Origin: Chlorogloeopsis sp. ULAP01
Lineage (GTDB): Bacteria > Cyanobacteriota > Cyanobacteriia > Cyanobacteriales > Nostocaceae
Assembly: GCF_030381805.1 (NCBI RefSeq)
Contig: NZ_JAUDRH010000006.1
Span: 395,263 to 459,262, forward strand
Length of the DNA: 64,000 nucleotides
Direction: 5' to 3'
This document shows, in pieces, positions 1 through 9,225 of the stretch. Every line of letters starts with the position of its first letter. The first letter of the stretch is position 1. Below the pieces are notes generated by a model. It was not told where the DNA came from. It saw only the letters and a program-made list of their open reading frames with translations, and searched no databases. The position numbers and the translations under genes are program-made.

Positions 1-1
1 T

Positions 2-1363
2 AACCCAGTTGTACTCCGACTTACCCAGTGGTTGCTGCCGTTTTTGCTACGGTTTCGAGTTCGCCCGTGGTTGCCTAGCGGAATTTCGCGTGTTGAAGTT
101 AAGAATGCAGAAGTCTTAGCAGAGCTTTATCAGCAATTCCAAGCTGGGAAAATTCGTTTTTTGATGGCATTTCGCCATCCAGAAGTGGATGATCCGCTAT
201 GTATGTTCTACTTGCTTTCTCGTGTTGTACCGCGGGTGGCTCGTCAAAAAGGAATTCGGCTGCAATACCCCATTCACAGCCACTTTATCTATGATCGGGG
301 CATGACATTATGGGTGGGAGACTGGCTTGGTTGGTTTTTCTCCCGATTGGGAGGAATTCCAGTTCGTCGAGGTAAGCGATTGGATCTGCATGGTATCCAT
401 AATGCACGGGATTTGTTTGCCAATGGAAAAATGCCGATCGCAGTTGCTCCAGAGGGTGCAACTAATGGACATAGTGGTATTGTTAGTCCATTAGAGCCGG
501 GTGTTGCTCAGTTAGGATTTTGGTGTATAGAAGATTTAGTCAAGGCTAACCGTTCGGAAAAAGTTTTAATTGTGCCGATTGGTATTCAATATTGCTATGT
601 TAAGCCACCTTGGTTAAAACTTGATTGGTTGTTGAGTAAATTGGAAGCCGATTGTGGCTTGGCAGTGGAGCCAATTGACGAATTAAATGTGTCTCAACAA
701 GAAGAGATTTATTATCAACGCCTCTTACGTCTAGCTGATTCTCTGCTAACAGAGATGGAAGATTTTTATCGGCGTTTCTACCATCAAGATTTACCTAAAC
801 ATATCACTACTGATGAATCTGTGAGTCAAAATCAAACATTAATAACTAGGTTGCAACGCTTACTTGATACGGCTTTAAAAGTTACCGAGCAGTATTTTGG
901 ATTACAGGCACAGGGTAATTTTATTGATCGCTGTCGTCGTTTGGAAGAAGCTGGTTGGAGTTACATTTACCGAGAAGATTTACCAGATTTAAACGCCTTA
1001 CCACCCTTGCAGCGGGGATTAGCAAACTGGGTTGCAGCTGAAGCAGATATGCGAATGCGCCATATGCGTTTAGTAGAAAGTTTTGTGGCAGTCACAGGAA
1101 ATTATATTAAAGAAAAGCCTAGTGCTGAACGCTTCGCAGAAACAGCCCTACTCATATTTGATGTGGTTGCTCGGATTAAGAGTAACACAAAAATACCTGG
1201 GCGTCCTCGTTTAGGTTGGCGGCAGACACAGATAACAATCGGTGAACCTATTTCGGTTACAGAACGCTGGCCACTTTATCAAACTAACCGTACTTCTGCA
1301 AGAGTTGCTGTTACTCACCTGACGCAAGATTTACATGATGCCTTAGAAAAGTTAGTTATATAA
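2..1363 (+). CDS. PlsC-type 1-acylglycerol-3-phosphate acyltransferase-like protein (5' end outside window)
   Basis: The reading frame is open to the left edge of the window, so the true start lies upstream; a TTG at 32 is only the first start-like codon inside. Counting from that TTG, an H-x4-D motif (H49 to D54, in RHPEVDD) and an EGAT motif near residue 142 match the catalytic and glycerol-3-phosphate-binding blocks of the PlsC/LPLAT family, which moves an acyl chain onto a lysophospholipid at the membrane. The roughly 200 residues after the acyltransferase domain are an extension typical of large cyanobacterial family members; I cannot assign them a role. The substrate is unknown. A 370-base spacer separates it from the next gene. 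Confidence 0.75.
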   Translation, partial: NPVVLRLTQWLLPFLLRFRVRPWLPSGISRVEVKNAEVLAELYQQFQAGKIRFLMAFRHPEVDDPLCMFYLLSRVVPRVARQKGIRLQYPIHSHFIYDRGMTLWVGDWLGWFFSRLGGIPVRRGKRLDLHGIHNARDLFANGKMPIAVAPEGATNGHSGIVSPLEPGVAQLGFWCIEDLVKANRSEKVLIVPIGIQYCYVKPPWLKLDWLLSKLEADCGLAVEPIDELNVSQQEEIYYQRLLRLADSLLTEMEDFYRRFYHQDLPKHITTDESVSQNQTLITRLQRLLDTALKVTEQYFGLQAQGNFIDRCRRLEEAGWSYIYREDLPDLNALPPLQRGLANWVAAEADMRMRHMRLVESFVAVTGNYIKEKPSAERFAETALLIFDVVARIKSNTKIPGRPRLGWRQTQITIGEPISVTERWPLYQTNRTSARVAVTHLTQDLHDALEKLVI

Positions 1364-1401
1364 TCGCTTGTTCGATTTTCTACCAGAAGGAGAAGTGTCA
1401 T

Positions 1402-1464
1402 TTCGAGTGTAAATTTTTGTACTTTATTTTAATAGACAAAAGTAAACCTATTGTTACACTCGAA
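1402..1464. repeat. 11-bp inverted repeat in the spacer after the acyltransferase
   Basis: TTCGAGTGTAA at 1402-1412 is the exact reverse complement of TTACACTCGAA at 1454-1464, with 41 bases between. It lies just downstream of the acyltransferase stop. There is no obvious T-tract, so it may be a weak terminator or an operator-like palindrome. The rest of the 1364-1735 spacer is AT-rich with no recognisable gene. Confidence 0.35.
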
Positions 1465-1663
1465 GTTTGATTTTAAGTCCAATCAATTAGATGAAAAACT
1501 GACGAACAGCGCTGTAAGTTCTTGTAAAACAATCAAATGACGTTTACAACCTTTAACTAATTTTTCACCATCCAGTTCATATAGATCTGTTCATATACAT
1601 TTATTAGATCTACTTTATAAGTCGGTTCTAATATTCTCCGATAACTAATAAAAAGAAGTATAA

Positions 1664-1698
1664 CCACCAGAGGCTAGATGCAGCCTAGCTTCCGGTGG
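1664..1698 (+). promoter_or_regulatory. leader hairpin upstream of the receiver-domain gene
   Basis: A 14-bp stem (CCACCAGAGGCTAG at 1664-1677 with CTAGCTTCCGGTGG at 1685-1698; one mismatch and one G-U pair) encloses a 7-base loop. It ends about 25 bases before the ribosome-binding site AGGAGA (1724-1729) of the gene starting at 1736. It could be a terminator of upstream transcription or a 5'-UTR control element. The role is inferred from position only. Confidence 0.45.
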
Positions 1699-1735
1699 AT
1701 TTCCCCTAATTGTGCGTGCAAATAGGAGATAATAA

Positions 1736-2248
1736 ATGATTGTGTCGAGCAATTCTGATCGTCTTCATCTTAAAAACGATAGAAAAATATTTCAGTCTCT
1801 GGACGGTTTGCGGATACTTGTAGTTGATGATAGTGCTGATAGCTGTTTATTAGTTAGCTTCATTCTTGAGGGCTATGGTGTAAAAGTAATGACAGCAGCA
1901 ACAGCCGTAGAAGCGCTAGAGGTTATAGAACGATTTAAACCAAATCTTCTGATCAGTGATATTGTTATGCCAGGTGTTGACGGCTATTCATTCATTCGTA
2001 GAGTCAGAAGCCTTAACCTGACTTTGGGAAAAATTCCGGCGATCGCTGTAACAGCTATGTGTCGAGAGCAAGATCGTAATCTTGCTCTCAGTTGTGGGTT
2101 TCAGTCTTATTTAAGTAAGCCAATAGATCCTACGGATTTAGCATTGGAAATTGTAAGATTAATTGAATTAGATTACCCTGCCATTCCCAAAAACCCAAAC
2201 AGTGGTATCCACAACGCTACTTATCTTGATTGCTTACCTTGGGTTTGA
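1736..2248 (+). CDS. single-domain response regulator (CheY-like receiver)
   Basis: This 170-residue protein is one receiver domain (about residues 24-145) with short unstructured ends and no DNA-binding output. The phosphorylation pocket is complete: acidic pair D31-D32, phospho-acceptor D75 (LISDIVMPG), T106 (AVTAM) and K128 (LSKP). Such proteins accept phosphate from a histidine kinase and act through protein contact. No kinase gene adjoins it, so the partner is unknown. The ATG at 1736 has AGGAGA six bases upstream and is preceded by a strong leader hairpin. Confidence 0.88.
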   Translation: MIVSSNSDRLHLKNDRKIFQSLDGLRILVVDDSADSCLLVSFILEGYGVKVMTAATAVEALEVIERFKPNLLISDIVMPGVDGYSFIRRVRSLNLTLGKIPAIAVTAMCREQDRNLALSCGFQSYLSKPIDPTDLALEIVRLIELDYPAIPKNPNSGIHNATYLDCLPWV

Positions 2249-2307
2249 ATTTGTTAATTACCCAGCCTTGACATTTGTTCAAAATTAAAAACCTTTTAAT
2301 TAAGCTT

Positions 2308-2343
2308 CTGCCTCTGGGCAGTCGCTACAACGCTCTTAACCCG
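2308..2343. repeat. 36-bp interspersed repeat, copy 1
   Basis: The 36 bases here, beginning CTGCCTCTGGGCAGTCGC, recur exactly at 63774-63809 on the same strand. They sit in the spacer 2249-2460, which has no gene. The sequence resembles cyanobacterial interspersed short repeats in spacer DNA. Confidence 0.75.
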
Positions 2344-2460
2344 CAAGGGCGCGCTGCTCTCTGCCCTCTGCCTTTCCCGATAAATATAGCAATAGTTAGA
2401 TACTGTCAGCCTTGAGCAACCTATAATCTACTAAATGTTGAAAAACCGAGAGATAAAACT

Positions 2461-3795
2461 GTGGATGCAGTCTTAGAGCAATCGCACGCACTCAAACAAG
2501 CCTTAATTGATTTTGTCTTGGATGCAGATGGCGAACTAGCAGAGGCATTAGAAACCTATGCAGCAGCGCAGTTGCGTAACGGTTCAGGCGATACTGTTCG
2601 TCAGGAGTTGACAATTGACTCTTTTGTCACCGAGGGCAAAGTTGCAGATCAATCACCGATCCAATTGTTTATCCAAAGTCATCCTGATTTGTCACAGAGC
2701 GATCGCAGCTTACTTAACAGTTGGCATGATAGTTTTACTGGTTTATTTGCGATCGTCAAAATTCTACCTGATGGTTTTGAGTTGATGAACTGGCTCACAG
2801 CCAAACATTACATCGTTAAACCTAATAATGCCAAAACCTTACAGGAAATGTCTCGGCTCAAAGAAGGAGAAATTTTACTCACTCGTATTTCTCCTATTAC
2901 CGAATCCTACTGGACATTTTCTAGTTCCTACACCCAAATGGGGAAATTAGGCAAACCAAAACTTGCAGTTGCAATAGGTAACTTCAAAGAAAACCACAAA
3001 AACCAGCTTTACAGTGATGCTCCTGATTTGTTAGAAGAAGCTTGGCAGTCGGTAGCAAAATATCATCAGCAATTTATTGAGTTTTTTGGTAGCGATGAAG
3101 TGACAATGCCCGGTTACCAACTCAATAAAAAAATAGCAGAACTTCAGGAAATAGTTGCAAAGAAGAGTTTAGAAGCAGCAGGTATTGATTCTTCTAAATC
3201 ATTAGTAGAAATTGCACAAGAAGCAGGAGTTGATGAAGAAGAAATTCAAGCAGCAGCAGAAGAATTTGGTGCTGACTCCAAAGTAGTATCTCAAATATTA
3301 AAAAATAAAAGTACTACTGCCAAGATGGTAGCACCAAAAGTTGATTTGCCTACCGACTTAAAAAAGGCAGAACAAGTCACAACCCTTTCTCATCCCCGTT
3401 GGGGACAGATGTTTTTACCAACCTACAGTAAGGTAAAAGCAATTCTAACAGCAGAAGATTGGCAAAGTATCGAAGGTGCTGAGAAATTAATTCGCAATTA
3501 TTTAGAAGATATAAAAATAAACGCCTTCATCTGGCATCGTTTAGCTGCCGAGTATCCAAATCAACTAGAAAAAATATTGCAAACAGTCTTACAACGCCCG
3601 CAACTTCGGCTCGAAACTGACTTGGATACAATTTTACAAGAATTCAATAAGCCCCTAGAACCAGAATTACCAGAAACTGCAAGCGTACCTTTACATCTAC
3701 ATAACTTATTTCAAGAAGCTGTTGCAGAAGTACACAAATCTAAAGCTAAGGATAAAGGGCAAAAGAAAGCAGCAAAAGGCTTTCAAAAACTGTGA
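2461..3795 (+). CDS. conserved-type hypothetical protein, 444 residues
   Basis: I do not recognise a named family. The protein is soluble (no membrane segment or signal peptide) and acidic in the N-terminal half. It has an Ala/Glu-rich helical stretch near residues 220-285 (VEIAQEAGVDEEEIQAAAEE) and a basic Lys-rich tail (KAKDKGQKKAAKGFQKL). Coding looks genuine: codon use matches neighbours and no stop interrupts 444 codons. It starts with GTG at 2461, and no in-frame ATG lies close by. It stands alone, with spacers on both sides, so context gives no function. Confidence 0.65.
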   Translation: MDAVLEQSHALKQALIDFVLDADGELAEALETYAAAQLRNGSGDTVRQELTIDSFVTEGKVADQSPIQLFIQSHPDLSQSDRSLLNSWHDSFTGLFAIVKILPDGFELMNWLTAKHYIVKPNNAKTLQEMSRLKEGEILLTRISPITESYWTFSSSYTQMGKLGKPKLAVAIGNFKENHKNQLYSDAPDLLEEAWQSVAKYHQQFIEFFGSDEVTMPGYQLNKKIAELQEIVAKKSLEAAGIDSSKSLVEIAQEAGVDEEEIQAAAEEFGADSKVVSQILKNKSTTAKMVAPKVDLPTDLKKAEQVTTLSHPRWGQMFLPTYSKVKAILTAEDWQSIEGAEKLIRNYLEDIKINAFIWHRLAAEYPNQLEKILQTVLQRPQLRLETDLDTILQEFNKPLEPELPETASVPLHLHNLFQEAVAEVHKSKAKDKGQKKAAKGFQKL

Positions 3796-3966
3796 GATGA
3801 AATTTCTAGTGCTGTAGGTGAAAACCTCAGCCCGGACTTATACTAATACTGCTCTTTATATCTCGGTTAAAATATCTTTTTATCGAAGTTGAACGATGAA
3901 GCTCAAAGGCTCAATCAGAAGGTTCTAAACTTCGCTAAACTGCTGACGAAATCGGAAAAACAAGTC

Positions 3967-4764
3967 ATGAAGGCAGTTTGCATCCACGATCAAGACAAAA
4001 TAGCAGCTTTCCTCCGCCGCCATCCGTTTCTTCATCTATATTCTCTTGGAGATTTAGATGACTTTTTTTGGCACTACACAACTTGGTACGCCTTCACACA
4101 AAATGGGGAGATTAAACAGCTTGTTTTACTCTACACCGGAACATCTTTACCCGTGCTGCTTGGGTTTACCGAAGAACCCACAGATTTGATGAAAGATTTA
4201 GTGCGTTCCATTATCTATTTATTGCCAAGACAGTTTTATGCACACTTAAGTGGGGATGTGGCGACAGTACTTGCAGATGATTACGAAGTCAGATCGCACG
4301 GTTTACACTACAAAATGGCTTTGACTAACTTAGTAAGTTTGAATGCCTTTGATACTTCAGATGTTATACTTTTGTCAGTAATAAACAAGGCTGAATTAAA
4401 AGAATTTTATCGTGTCAGCTATCCGGGAAATTGGTTTGAACCACGGATGCTGGAAACTGGGTATTACTACGGTATCCGGCGCAAAGAAGTTCTCGTTAGT
4501 GTAGCTGGTGTACATATCTACTCTCAATCTTACAAAGTAGCTGCATTGGGAAATATTGCCACACACCCACAGTTTCGCAGGCAAGGGTTAGCAGGGGTAG
4601 TGTGTGCCAAACTCTGTCAAGAACTCTCGCAGACAGTGGATTACATCGGCTTGAATGTTAAGGCTGATAACAGCAAAGCGATCGCCTGCTACACCAAATT
4701 GGGTTTTGAACCCGTCGCCACATATGAAGAATATTCCCTCCGCAATAAGATCCCCGACTTCTAG
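3967..4764 (+). CDS. GNAT-family N-acetyltransferase
   Basis: The C-terminal half carries the acetyl-CoA-binding GNAT fold: beta-strand VAALGNIATHPQF followed by the loop RRQGLAG, then a helix, and the closing strand CYTKLGFEPVATYEEY. The N-terminal half (MKAVCIHDQDKIAAFLRR onwards, with YSLGDLDDFFW) is the extra domain of larger two-part GNAT proteins. The substrate cannot be read from sequence. The frame extends 26 codons upstream to a TTG at 3889; I prefer the ATG at 3967 because the family-like sequence starts there. The stop codon lies in the loop of a terminator-like hairpin (4748-4780). Confidence 0.8.
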   Translation: MKAVCIHDQDKIAAFLRRHPFLHLYSLGDLDDFFWHYTTWYAFTQNGEIKQLVLLYTGTSLPVLLGFTEEPTDLMKDLVRSIIYLLPRQFYAHLSGDVATVLADDYEVRSHGLHYKMALTNLVSLNAFDTSDVILLSVINKAELKEFYRVSYPGNWFEPRMLETGYYYGIRRKEVLVSVAGVHIYSQSYKVAALGNIATHPQFRRQGLAGVVCAKLCQELSQTVDYIGLNVKADNSKAIACYTKLGFEPVATYEEYSLRNKIPDF

Positions 4765-4780
4765 GAGAAGTCGGGGATCT
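4748..4780. terminator. perfect hairpin between convergent genes
   Basis: A 13-bp perfect stem, AGATCCCCGACTT (4748-4760) with AAGTCGGGGATCT (4768-4780), has a 7-base loop. It separates the plus-strand GNAT gene, whose TAG stop lies in the loop, from the minus-strand TPR/DUF3137 gene ending at 4798. It can act in both directions. A related hairpin is at 46726-46758, so this is a repeat family used as a terminator. Confidence 0.7.
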
Positions 4781-4797
4781 GTTGACAAACCGGAAAC

Positions 4798-6681
4798 TTA
4801 CTCGCTTTTCCAGATACGTCTGTTGAGGTTCAAGTCGTCAACAATGCCGAGCATTAATTGTATGGTTTCAAAATATTCCCGCATCGGTGTAAAGCTCAAC
4901 ATACTATTGTACAGTTTTGGCTCAAACAAATCCTCTGAAGACTCTACGGCAATATAAATCATATTTTCTACAAAAGAAACATAGATATTTTTACCTGCTT
5001 TTTTTCTAAACTTAACTAACTTCTCCATTAAATTTGTAGATAAGATATACCGTGCTTCTACTTGGTTATCTCCGTATACTGTATATAGTTTAGAGAATTC
5101 TGGATCTTCCAGCTTGATAACTTTTCCTTGACCTATACTTATAGTATTAATGTTAGCTTTATTTAATTTTGGTAGCACGACTGTTTTACCAGGAAAAGAT
5201 TTATTAAATTTAGCTCTAAAAAATAAACCTTGGAAAATAGTTTTTCTAGAAAATTCATTATTTATTACTTCTTCTTTAAATCTTTGATAATCAATTTTCT
5301 GCCCTTTAATAATTCTGCTTGTCACATAAGGAGTACCTTTAATAAATTGAAAAAGTAAAACAAGAATATATATCGGCAGCATAAAGATAAAAATACGTCT
5401 GGTAATCCAAGTAGGAAGAAATGAATTTAGGGCTTGAAGCTGTTGTGCAAAATTTAAGTATCTTGCCCAACCATGACGTACTTCTACTTGAGCAAAGATT
5501 TCAGAAAAGAAGATATTCGTTTCACCAATGTCCCCACAAATACAATCTTCTTGCAATATTTTATTAGGTTTTAGTAAACCTTGAAAAAGTTGACTATGCA
5601 AAAAAGCAGACATAGTAAAATCTGTTTCTATATCTGAGGAGACACTAGTATATTTCAATTTGTAATTGGTATTAATGAAATCAAAAATTTTTTCAATAAT
5701 AATTGATTTAAAACCCCTAGCATAAGTTTCTGTCGCCGAAGTGTAAAAAGCAACTAAAACACAAAAACAGCCTAAGATAACAAGCAAAAAACAGAAGAGA
5801 ATTAAGAATGATGTTTGTAATACAATTGGGAAAAACTTAAATAAAAAACCGACTGTAACAAATACAGCTACACTGACAAAAATAATAGACCTAAGAACTT
5901 CTTTTCTAGTTGTTTCAATAGTTTTTAAATCGCTGAGTAAAGTCTGCTGACAAAAACTTTTAAATTCATGCAAACTTTTGAGCCTAAATTCAACTTTTGT
6001 AGTTGTTTCTGATATTGCTATAGTTTGAGATTGTTCTTGAATCTTTGATTCAGTAGATTCTACAGCTATTTGTGTTACTGCTGTTGGTAATAAATTGGAG
6101 ATAAATCGCCGCGCCCAAATCTGCGTTACTTCTTGCTCACAGGTGGTAAGTCGTTGACACAGTGCGATCGCTTGCTCTAATTGTTCGTTACCCTGATAAG
6201 CTTTCACTAACCACATCTGGGCTTGCCAGTAATCTTTCGTTCCTGGCTCGGTACTTTGACAATATTGTTCGAGCGCTTGAACTGCATCAGCATAGCGTTT
6301 AAATTTGAGCGCTTTATGCCCAGCTTGTAGTAGTTGATCTGCTTCTTCTGGCGTTAGAGTTGGCTTTTCAGGGGCAGTTTGGGTTTGTGTTGACTCCGAC
6401 TTAGCAGATAAAGACGGTAGAACTCGCTGCACCCAAGCCTGTATCTGTGGATTTTGAATCGCTGCTAGTTGCTGACATAATGCGATCGCTTTTGCCTGTT
6501 CTCCAGTATGATGGTAGGCTTTGACTAAGCCCATCTGTGCTTGGATGTATTCTTTACAATTTGTCTGGGAGTTATTTTGGCATTGTTGACAAAATTTTTC
6601 TAACAAGTTAATAGCTTCTAAGTAGCGTTCTGACTGAACAGCATCTAAACCAGATTGAAAATCTCCAGATTCAGCAAACAT
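4798..6681 (-). CDS. TPR-repeat membrane protein with DUF3137-like C-terminal region
   Basis: The first 190 residues hold two similar TPR-like blocks (RYLEAINLLEKFCQQ...AIALCQQL and RYADAVQALEQYCQS...AIALCQRL), an internal duplication. A pair of membrane helices follows (about residues 265-315), and a third hydrophobic segment lies near 430-450. The C-terminal part (YVSFVENMIYIAVESSEDLFEP) resembles DUF3137. Genes of that type commonly pair with LemA, and here a LemA gene lies directly upstream on the same strand with a 26-base gap, so the two are probably co-transcribed. The TPR part suggests a protein-docking role at the membrane; no enzyme motif is visible. It is AT-rich compared with neighbours. 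Confidence 0.7.
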   Translation of the reverse strand: MFAESGDFQSGLDAVQSERYLEAINLLEKFCQQCQNNSQTNCKEYIQAQMGLVKAYHHTGEQAKAIALCQQLAAIQNPQIQAWVQRVLPSLSAKSESTQTQTAPEKPTLTPEEADQLLQAGHKALKFKRYADAVQALEQYCQSTEPGTKDYWQAQMWLVKAYQGNEQLEQAIALCQRLTTCEQEVTQIWARRFISNLLPTAVTQIAVESTESKIQEQSQTIAISETTTKVEFRLKSLHEFKSFCQQTLLSDLKTIETTRKEVLRSIIFVSVAVFVTVGFLFKFFPIVLQTSFLILFCFLLVILGCFCVLVAFYTSATETYARGFKSIIIEKIFDFINTNYKLKYTSVSSDIETDFTMSAFLHSQLFQGLLKPNKILQEDCICGDIGETNIFFSEIFAQVEVRHGWARYLNFAQQLQALNSFLPTWITRRIFIFMLPIYILVLLFQFIKGTPYVTSRIIKGQKIDYQRFKEEVINNEFSRKTIFQGLFFRAKFNKSFPGKTVVLPKLNKANINTISIGQGKVIKLEDPEFSKLYTVYGDNQVEARYILSTNLMEKLVKFRKKAGKNIYVSFVENMIYIAVESSEDLFEPKLYNSMLSFTPMREYFETIQLMLGIVDDLNLNRRIWKSE

Positions 6682-6707
6682 ATATTTTTGAAAAAATTAT
6701 CTTTTAT

Positions 6708-7298
6708 CTATTGCTCAAATAGATTTTTGACATCTACATTTTGTTTTTCTTCTGCTGTGGCTACAAACACTCTTCTGGAACGATAATTCATCGTAGAAGC
6801 TATCAAGTTAGTTGGAAACATTTCTAGAGAATTATTGTAATCAGTTACAGCAGAATTATAGAAGCGCCTAGCTGCTGATATCTGTTCTTCAATTTCATTT
6901 AAAGATTGTAATAGTTGGAGAAAATATTGGTCAGCTTTTAACTCTGGATATGCTTCTAGAGATATGAGGATGTTGCCTAGCGCTCTGGATATTTCATTTT
7001 CAAAATCCATTGCGCTATTCCTATTTCCATTTGCTCGTCCAGATATTGCTCTGGATCTCAGCCTTGTTATCTCTGTAAGTATGCTTTCCTCATATTTCAT
7101 ATAATTTTGAGCTACTGCTACCAGATTAGGGATCAAGTCACTCCTTTTTTTGAGATTTACATCAATACTGGCAAAAGCGTTATCAACTTGATTCTTCTTG
7201 GCAACTAAACCGTTATACAGCGATATCATAAATAATACAAATACAATAGGTAGTAGCAAAAAAATAATTAGAAATATTGTTAAGATGGTTTTGAGCAT
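6708..7298 (-). CDS. LemA family protein
   Basis: One N-terminal membrane anchor (about residues 4-25 from the chosen start) precedes the LemA signature KKNQVDNAFASIDVNLKKR, followed by SDLIPNLVAVAQNYMKYE. LemA proteins are small helical membrane-anchored proteins of unsettled function. The frame continues to an ATG at 7337, but the ATG at 7298 (MLKTILTIFL) puts the anchor right at the N-terminus and is preferred. It is followed by the DUF3137-type gene with a 26-base gap, a recurring bacterial pairing. Confidence 0.85.
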   Translation of the reverse strand: MLKTILTIFLIIFLLLPIVFVLFMISLYNGLVAKKNQVDNAFASIDVNLKKRSDLIPNLVAVAQNYMKYEESILTEITRLRSRAISGRANGNRNSAMDFENEISRALGNILISLEAYPELKADQYFLQLLQSLNEIEEQISAARRFYNSAVTDYNNSLEMFPTNLIASTMNYRSRRVFVATAEEKQNVDVKNLFEQ

Positions 7299-7441
7299 AT
7301 TGAAAAATACGTAAAGCCAATAAATTAAAAAATGCATCTAAACCAAATCTGCATATAATCAGCCTTTGCTAACCACAGGCTATAATATCAAGTTCAGTTA
7401 ATTACTTATAAATCTTTAAGCACCCCACCCACCTAACGGTA

Positions 7442-7464
7442 CCCTCCCCTTACCAAGGGGAGGG
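7442..7464. repeat. GC-rich hairpin repeat in the 7.3-7.8 kb spacer
   Basis: CCCTCCCCTT (7442-7451) pairs perfectly with AAGGGGAGGG (7455-7464) around a 3-base loop. The same design recurs at 38670-38694. It is a typical cyanobacterial extragenic palindrome. The spacer 7338-7781 otherwise holds only one more palindromic repeat (7705-7754) and no gene. Confidence 0.6.
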
Positions 7465-7704
7465 TTAGGGAGGGGTAACACCAAGATGGTAATCATAACT
7501 AATCATGCGAACTTGATATAACTCAAGCAAATTTGGTCTATAACTCACTATCTTTTATGTATCAACTATTAATTGTTGCTAATAGCATAAATAAAATATT
7601 TGACTTTTAAAACAGTAAATGTTCGTAAAAATATCTGGATGAAGCTAAGGAAGATTTTGATAAACAAATATGTAAATTTACTGCTGTAGGTAAATTTTGC
7701 ACCC

Positions 7705-7754
7705 TACGAGTCAGAGGCTCTAGTTCTCGTTACCAGGTTCAACCTGGTAACGAG
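7705..7754 (-). repeat. palindromic interspersed repeat family, copy 1
   Basis: The core is a 29-base palindrome: CTCGTTACCAGGTT (7726-7739) and AACCTGGTAACGAG (7741-7754). It has a conserved flank that reads AACTAGAGCCTCTGACTC on the minus strand. Diverged copies with the same flank are at 32565-32603 and 41861-41910. The core superficially resembles a tRNA T-arm, but no tRNA surrounds it. Confidence 0.7.
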
Positions 7755-7781
7755 GGTTTCGAGGCTTTGTCTCCAGGCTAA

Positions 7782-9209
7782 TTACCGTTGTGCATCGCTA
7801 GATGAGTTAGTAGGGTTCAATGTCTGAACTGTTAACACCTGTGGTGGTGTAGCATCTGGTGGATAAAGAAAGTCTACTTGCACCAATCTTTGATCGCCTG
7901 GCTTCATGTTTAACCTTACTAAAGGTTCTCCTGGTTGCCCCCGCCTTTGCACCAAATGCACAAACCGAGTTTGCGGCTTACCTGCATCGTCGTTGTAGCG
8001 TACCTGCACTGTGCCACGGAAGAATACTTGCTGTGCTGGTGTACTAAAAAAGCGTAGCCCCGGTTTCACCAATTGATCTTCTTTTAAGGGTGTTTGTATT
8101 GATATATTTACTGTTTGGGGCGTTTTAGTATTGTTAGACAGTGGTAATTTCAGGCTGTATTGGATACCGTAATTTCCGTGAGCGCGATATGCAGTGTCAG
8201 GATAACGTGCCAGCATCGGTGCGCTTTGAATTTGATTAGTTCCCAGGGTGCCGCGATGCAAAGTACTCAACGCATAGGAATAAGCTTGACCAGACTGAGG
8301 AATCGTCAAATACTTTACCTTAGGACTATCTGTAATATTGGCTCGCCAGTGGGAACCTTGCGCTACTCCAGCTACCCGCCCATAAATTATGGGTTTGTCG
8401 GTTTTTTCTAAAGGTGTGGGTGTTTTATCTCGTGGATTAGACAAATCACCATTATTAAGCAAATTTTTCCATTCTTCTAAAGTAGGCGCACGTTCACTAC
8501 CATCAGTATTTGTGGGTGCAAACATTGCCAGGCTGGCTGCATAAACTGTGCCGTTACTCTGCAAGCGGATTAATGTTGATCTGCCATTCAAAGGTGGAGT
8601 TAGTCCTTTAACCGGAATCGGTGCATTCAATAACATCTGACTTTGCCCTGGTGGAATAACGATTTGAGCAGGGAAAATGTCTTGGCGACGCCCCCGTAAA
8701 ACATCACTCATGACGCGATCGCCAGGTCCTGCGAAAACTGTTCCTGAAGAGTTTAGACTCAAGGATGGCTTCTCAACAAATGGTGCATCCGGTTGGCTCA
8801 AATAACTTGCCCCTTGCAAGACATTCACCCTTACTGGTTGCTTGCCTGGGTTATGTAGCATTATCCCCAAATAAAGCGATCGCAAATTATCTGGGGTGGG
8901 TGCTTCAGCGACATGATGAGCAAAAATATCAAATCGCCCCTGAAACGGAAAATTCAGATGGGCAGTTGGCACTTTTTTCCCTTGAGAAGGAAAAGTTGAA
9001 AGCAAAATTCCTTCTTTGAGAACCTTTTCTGGGCTATTGCTATTAAAAGTTGGCACTCGGTTTAGCTTGCCTGGGAGAGAACGCACTTGTTGAGTTTGTA
9101 CTATCTCCTCTTGGGGCGGCAAAGGAGTTGTTTGAGCAATAGGAAGAATAGGAAAAATAGGAAGAATTAGTAAGAATGGCAACATAATACCTACAGATTT
9201 TTTCTTCAA
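7782..9209 (-). CDS. DUF3370-like exported protein
   Basis: A hydrophobic N-terminal segment (LPFLLILPIFPILPIAQ) acts as a signal peptide or anchor. The mature part has the features I associate with the cyanobacterial DUF3370 family: EEIVQTQQVRSLPGKL near the start, LNFPFQGRFDIFAHHVAE, and many beta-strand-like stretches without cysteine. It is likely an envelope or periplasmic protein; its function is unknown. The frame begins with TTG at 9209, and an ATG at 9185 would shorten the signal by eight residues. It lies 17 bases downstream of the peptidase-like gene on the same strand, so the two may be co-transcribed. Confidence 0.7.
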   Translation of the reverse strand: MKKKSVGIMLPFLLILPIFPILPIAQTTPLPPQEEIVQTQQVRSLPGKLNRVPTFNSNSPEKVLKEGILLSTFPSQGKKVPTAHLNFPFQGRFDIFAHHVAEAPTPDNLRSLYLGIMLHNPGKQPVRVNVLQGASYLSQPDAPFVEKPSLSLNSSGTVFAGPGDRVMSDVLRGRRQDIFPAQIVIPPGQSQMLLNAPIPVKGLTPPLNGRSTLIRLQSNGTVYAASLAMFAPTNTDGSERAPTLEEWKNLLNNGDLSNPRDKTPTPLEKTDKPIIYGRVAGVAQGSHWRANITDSPKVKYLTIPQSGQAYSYALSTLHRGTLGTNQIQSAPMLARYPDTAYRAHGNYGIQYSLKLPLSNNTKTPQTVNISIQTPLKEDQLVKPGLRFFSTPAQQVFFRGTVQVRYNDDAGKPQTRFVHLVQRRGQPGEPLVRLNMKPGDQRLVQVDFLYPPDATPPQVLTVQTLNPTNSSSDAQR

Positions 9210-9225
9210 TCAGACGCAAACAACT

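Noticed and set aside
7726..7754. tRNA T-arm (GGTTCAACC)
   Set aside because: It is the centre of a 29-base palindrome with no acceptor, D or anticodon arms; the same element recurs at 32565 and 41861.
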